Shown piece by piece: positions 61,404 through 64,000 of a DNA stretch of 64,000 nucleotides (position 1 is its first letter; every line of letters begins with the position of its first letter). This DNA comes from Zhihengliuella alba (GTDB lineage Bacteria > Actinomycetota > Actinomycetes > Actinomycetales > Micrococcaceae). Both the position numbers and the translations under genes were made by a program. Below the pieces are notes generated by a model, which made no database searches, was not told the DNA's origin, and saw nothing but the letters and a program-made list of their open reading frames with translations. Location of the stretch: contig NZ_BAABCJ010000001.1 of the NCBI RefSeq assembly GCF_039538765.1, positions 62,001-126,000 of the forward strand, read 5' to 3'.

Positions 61404-62447
61404 GTGGCACCCGTGGAGGCGCCGGGCATCCGGACCGGCCAGCACGTCACCATCACCGTCCCCGCCACCAGCGCGAACCTGGGCCCGGGCTTCGACAGCC
61501 TGGGCCTGGCGCTGGACCTGACGGACACGCTCGACGTCCGCACCCTCGCCCGCGACGGCCAGGCCGGAGACGGTCGATCCGGCGCGGACCCCGCCCCCGA
61601 GGACGCGGCGCTCTACGAGGAGCTGACGACGCCGCAGGCCCGCGTCCGCGTGCTGGTCACGGGCGAGGGCGCCGAGTCGCTGCCCGACGACGAGACGCAC
61701 CTGATCGCCCGCACGATCCTGGACCGCTGGTCGCAGCTCGGCGTCGTCGGCGCGGACCTGGAGATCCGGGCGACGAATCGGATCCCGCACGGCCGCGGCC
61801 TCGGCTCCTCGGCCGCGGCGATCGTCTCCGCCCTCGCGGCGGCGGACGCGCTGCTCCCGGCCGAGGTGCGCTCCTCGCTGGACGGCCGCGACTCCCTCTT
61901 CGAGGAGGCGGCCCGCCTGGAGGGGCACCCGGACAACGTGGCGCCGGCGGTGTACGGCGGCCTGACCCTGTCCCTCACCGAGGGCGGACGGATGCGCACG
62001 CACCGACTTCCGTTGTCGGCCGACGTCGTCCCCGTCGTCGCGATCCCGGACGTCGAGCTCTCCACCCGTGCCGCCCGTGGACTGCTGCCGGAGAGCGTCC
62101 CGCACGCCGACGCGGCGGCGAACTCCGCCCGGGCCGGCCTGCTGATCCACGCGCTGACCACTGCGCCGGCCCTGCTGCACGAGGGCACCCGCGACTTCCT
62201 GCACCAGGACTACCGGGCCGAGGCGATGCCGGAGTCGAGTCGGCTCATCGCCGCCCTGCGCGACGCCGGGCACGCGGCCACCGTCTCCGGGGCGGGGCCG
62301 ACCGTGCTCGTCCTGGCGCACGGGACCGAACAGGCCGAGGAGCTGGCCGGGCGGGTCCGCGCGGGCGAGTTCGACGCCGGGTCCGGATCGTGGCGTGTGG
62401 AGATTCCGGGCCTGAGCCCCTCGGGTGTTATGGTTGAGAGGCATTAG
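61404..62447 (+). CDS. thrB: Homoserine kinase
   Basis: 347 aa GHMP-family kinase. VPATSANLGPGFDSLGLAL near the start, the phosphate-binding motif IPHGRGLGSSAAAIVSAL (about 129-146), EGHPDNVAPAVYGG and C-terminal GAGPTVLVLA. GTG 61404 follows thrC after 6 bases. Last gene of the threonine cluster; rho follows with its own leader. Confidence 0.96.
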   Translation: MAPVEAPGIRTGQHVTITVPATSANLGPGFDSLGLALDLTDTLDVRTLARDGQAGDGRSGADPAPEDAALYEELTTPQARVRVLVTGEGAESLPDDETHLIARTILDRWSQLGVVGADLEIRATNRIPHGRGLGSSAAAIVSALAAADALLPAEVRSSLDGRDSLFEEAARLEGHPDNVAPAVYGGLTLSLTEGGRMRTHRLPLSADVVPVVAIPDVELSTRAARGLLPESVPHADAAANSARAGLLIHALTTAPALLHEGTRDFLHQDYRAEAMPESSRLIAALRDAGHAATVSGAGPTVLVLAHGTEQAEELAGRVRAGEFDAGSGSWRVEIPGLSPSGVMVERH

Positions 62448-62636
62448 CGGCCAGATCATGCTGGCGATGCGAACGAGCATCGGTCTTCCATCCATGATTT
62501 CCCTCCGGCCCAATGCGGCTCTCGCCGCCCAGACGTCCAGGGGCATCCCCGATGCCCGTCGACGGTGTTCAGTGCATTCGCCTCTGGCCGGACACGCGTG
62601 AGTCCGAACGCCCATCGCGGCGTGTTCTCGACATAG

Positions 62637-62666
62637 GTCAGGCACCACCATCTACGTGTGCCTGAC
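62637..62666 (+). promoter_or_regulatory. Hairpin in the rho leader
   Basis: GTCAGGCAC (62637-62645) pairs with GTGCCTGAC (62658-62666), loop 12 bases. It lies in the 281-bp gap before rho, 62 bases before the start codon; a second weak GCGGG/CCCGC pair sits at 62680-62704. rho genes are often self-attenuated in their leader; whether this stem takes part is unknown. Confidence 0.45.
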
Positions 62667-62728
62667 GAGACACCATGACGCGGGCCAGATCTGACCTGAC
62701 CCGCCCGACGAGGGAGAAGGAAACCTTC

Positions 62729-64000
62729 GTGACAGAAACCACGAGCCTCGAAGCAGGCGTGGAAAAGACATCCGCCAACAACACCGGCCTGGCCGGACTC
62801 AAGCTGGCTCAGCTCCAGGCCCTGGGGTCGCAGCTCGGCATCACCGGCGCCCGCCGCATGCGCAAGTCGGACCTCGTGACGGCCATCGCCGACCATCAGC
62901 GCGGCGGAGCCGTCGCCGACCGGTCGAAGAAGCCCGCCGATGCGTCCGCCGAGCAGCCGACCACCGAGCAGTCGACCACTGAACAGTCGAGCGCCGAGCA
63001 GTCGGGCGCCGAGGGTGCCGCCGGGACCAAGGCTCCGGCCAAGTCCCGGGCCACCAAGGCCGCGACGAAGCCGAAGGCCGCCGAGGCCGACGCACCCGCC
63101 GCCACGACGGGCTCCGACGACGACGCCGCCGAGGCCCCGGCCAAGCGCCCGAGCCGCGGACGCCGCAACCAGAAGGCCGCGGAGCCGCAGGCAGCGGCCG
63201 AGACGCCGGCCGTCGAGCCGGCGAAGGAGTCGGCTCCCCAGGAGCCGGCCGCCGAGCAGACCCCCGCCGACTCCGACGACGCGGCCGGCCGTGGCCGCCG
63301 CGGACGCCGGGGATCCCGCCGGGCCGAGGCCGCGCAGACCGATACCTCCGTCCAGTCCGAGGCCTCCGGCCAGTCCGATGACTCGGCACGCGCCGAGACC
63401 TCCGGCCAGACCCCGGACGATGCGAGCAACGGCCAGGCCAAGGAGACCTCGCAGGACGCCAAGAGCTCTGCCCGGAGCGACGGCTCCGAGAAGGCCGACG
63501 CCGGCTCCGAGCGGGAGTCCGCCCGCGACGAGAACAACGACGAGCAGGGCGATCGCGGCGGTCGCAACCGCCGTGGACGCAGCCGTCGCGGTCAGCGTGA
63601 CGACAGCGAGTCGGAGCAGCGCAATGACCAGCGCGGCAACGACCAGCGCAGCAACGATCAGCGCAGTAACGACCAGCGCAGCAACGACCAGCGCGCCGAG
63701 CCGGTCAAGCAGAACTCCGACCAGGGCGGCGACAACGGCGACCGGAACGACGACGATCGCGGCGACCGCCGCAACCGCCGGAACCGGAACCGGAACGAGC
63801 GCGGCGACCGCAACGACCGTTCGGATCGCAACGACCGCAACGACCGCAAGAACAACCGCAACGACCGCAACGAGCGTCGTCGCGGCCGCGGCCGGGGCAA
63901 CCAGCCCGAGGTCGACGAGACCGAGCTGACCGAGGACGACGTCCTCCTGCCGGTCGCGGGCATCCTCGACGTCCTCGACAACTACGCGTTCCTGCGGACC
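62729..64000 (+). CDS. rho: Transcription termination factor Rho, 5' part (runs off the right edge)
   Basis: 424 codons present. The Rho N-terminal helix bundle (LKLAQLQALGSQLGITGARRMRKSDLV, about 24-50) is followed by an insertion of about 340 residues of low complexity: first Ala/Pro/Glu/Lys-rich, then Arg/Asn/Asp/Gly-rich with NDQRS repeats. The window ends inside the RNA-binding cold-shock-like domain (DDVLLPVAGILDVLDNYAFLRT), before the ATPase core. A large Arg-rich insertion is known for Micrococcus luteus Rho and other high-GC actinobacteria, where it allows termination within structured RNA. GTG 62729 has AAGGAA 6 bases upstream. Confidence 0.96.
   Translation, partial: MTETTSLEAGVEKTSANNTGLAGLKLAQLQALGSQLGITGARRMRKSDLVTAIADHQRGGAVADRSKKPADASAEQPTTEQSTTEQSSAEQSGAEGAAGTKAPAKSRATKAATKPKAAEADAPAATTGSDDDAAEAPAKRPSRGRRNQKAAEPQAAAETPAVEPAKESAPQEPAAEQTPADSDDAAGRGRRGRRGSRRAEAAQTDTSVQSEASGQSDDSARAETSGQTPDDASNGQAKETSQDAKSSARSDGSEKADAGSERESARDENNDEQGDRGGRNRRGRSRRGQRDDSESEQRNDQRGNDQRSNDQRSNDQRSNDQRAEPVKQNSDQGGDNGDRNDDDRGDRRNRRNRNRNERGDRNDRSDRNDRNDRKNNRNDRNERRRGRGRGNQPEVDETELTEDDVLLPVAGILDVLDNYAFLRT
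63623..63697 (+). repeat. Five 15-bp repeats (NDQRx) in rho
   Basis: Five consecutive 15-bp units (63623-63697) encode NDQRG, NDQRS, NDQRS, NDQRS, NDQRA. All share AAYGAYCAGCGC with only third-position and last-codon changes. Confidence 0.92.

Noticed and set aside
58929..62651. A 1240-codon open frame opposite hom, thrC and thrB
   Set aside because: It spans three well identified genes on the other strand and shows only shadow composition.
63623..63697. Short regular repeats that might be a CRISPR array
   Set aside because: Units are directly adjacent without spacers, in frame and translated within rho; the same applies to the 15-bp tracts at 39665-39770 and 27-bp units in znuA.

Overview
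The window is GC-rich, densely packed bacterial chromosome from an actinobacterium. WhiB1, a mycothiol-type SigH/RshA pair, the fused 2-oxoglutarate dehydrogenase Kgd/OdhA, the leaderless-style TAnnnT promoters and the 24-residue ribosomal protein bL37 all point there. The tmRNA tag (AESKRTDFALAA) and the gene orders ftsE-ftsX-M23-smpB-ssrA and argS-lysA-hom-thrC-thrB-rho suggest Micrococcales, most likely Micrococcaceae. I do not name a species. I found no insertion sequence, prophage or CRISPR array; the region reads as core chromosome with a few accessory genes.

Layout. 1-5.4 kb: the 5' part of a PASTA-type Ser/Thr kinase, whiB1, a small membrane protein, an operon of two small acidic proteins plus a VOC protein, a DUF4383 protein and an MBL hydrolase. 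5.6-14.7 kb: a lone FHA-containing three-ATPase FtsK/SpoIIIE (EssC/EccC-type) secretion ATPase, divergent from a compact Tad/Flp pilus operon. 14.7-16.2 kb: a TetR regulator divergent from a membrane protein. 16.3-23.6 kb: prfB, scoAB, ftsEX with its M23 hydrolase, smpB and ssrA (tmRNA). 23.9-28.6 kb: a DUF2568-like protein facing a six-gene operon of a manganese ABC importer, mntR and two fluoride channels. 28.7-32.6 kb: hisN, then doxX-aroA-rsgA. 32.9-34.7 kb: sigH-rshA, bL37 and a degenerate SGNH protein. 34.9-40.6 kb: kgd and a fused double alpha/beta hydrolase. 41-43.4 kb: two CNNM/CorC-like membrane proteins. 43.6-47.0 kb: zinc ABC importer and zur. 47.1-55.6 kb: MBL, HIT, hrpA and a tripartite ABC importer. 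55.7-64 kb: tRNA-Arg(CCG), argS-lysA-hom-thrC-thrB and the 5' part of rho.

Several regulatory circuits can be read from the DNA. An MntR-type palindrome overlaps the start region of the Mn operon, whose fourth gene is mntR. A Zur-type box overlaps the promoter of the zinc operon, with zur just beyond it. A consensus SigR/SigH promoter (GGAAT-N18-GTT) lies upstream of sigH. The kinase carries five T-x-V-[L/I] motifs in its juxtamembrane linker, which is the kind of site FHA domains bind once phosphorylated, and an FHA-bearing secretion ATPase is encoded about 4 kb away. Perfect hairpins separate many transcription units, the largest being a 48-bp perfect palindrome after kgd.
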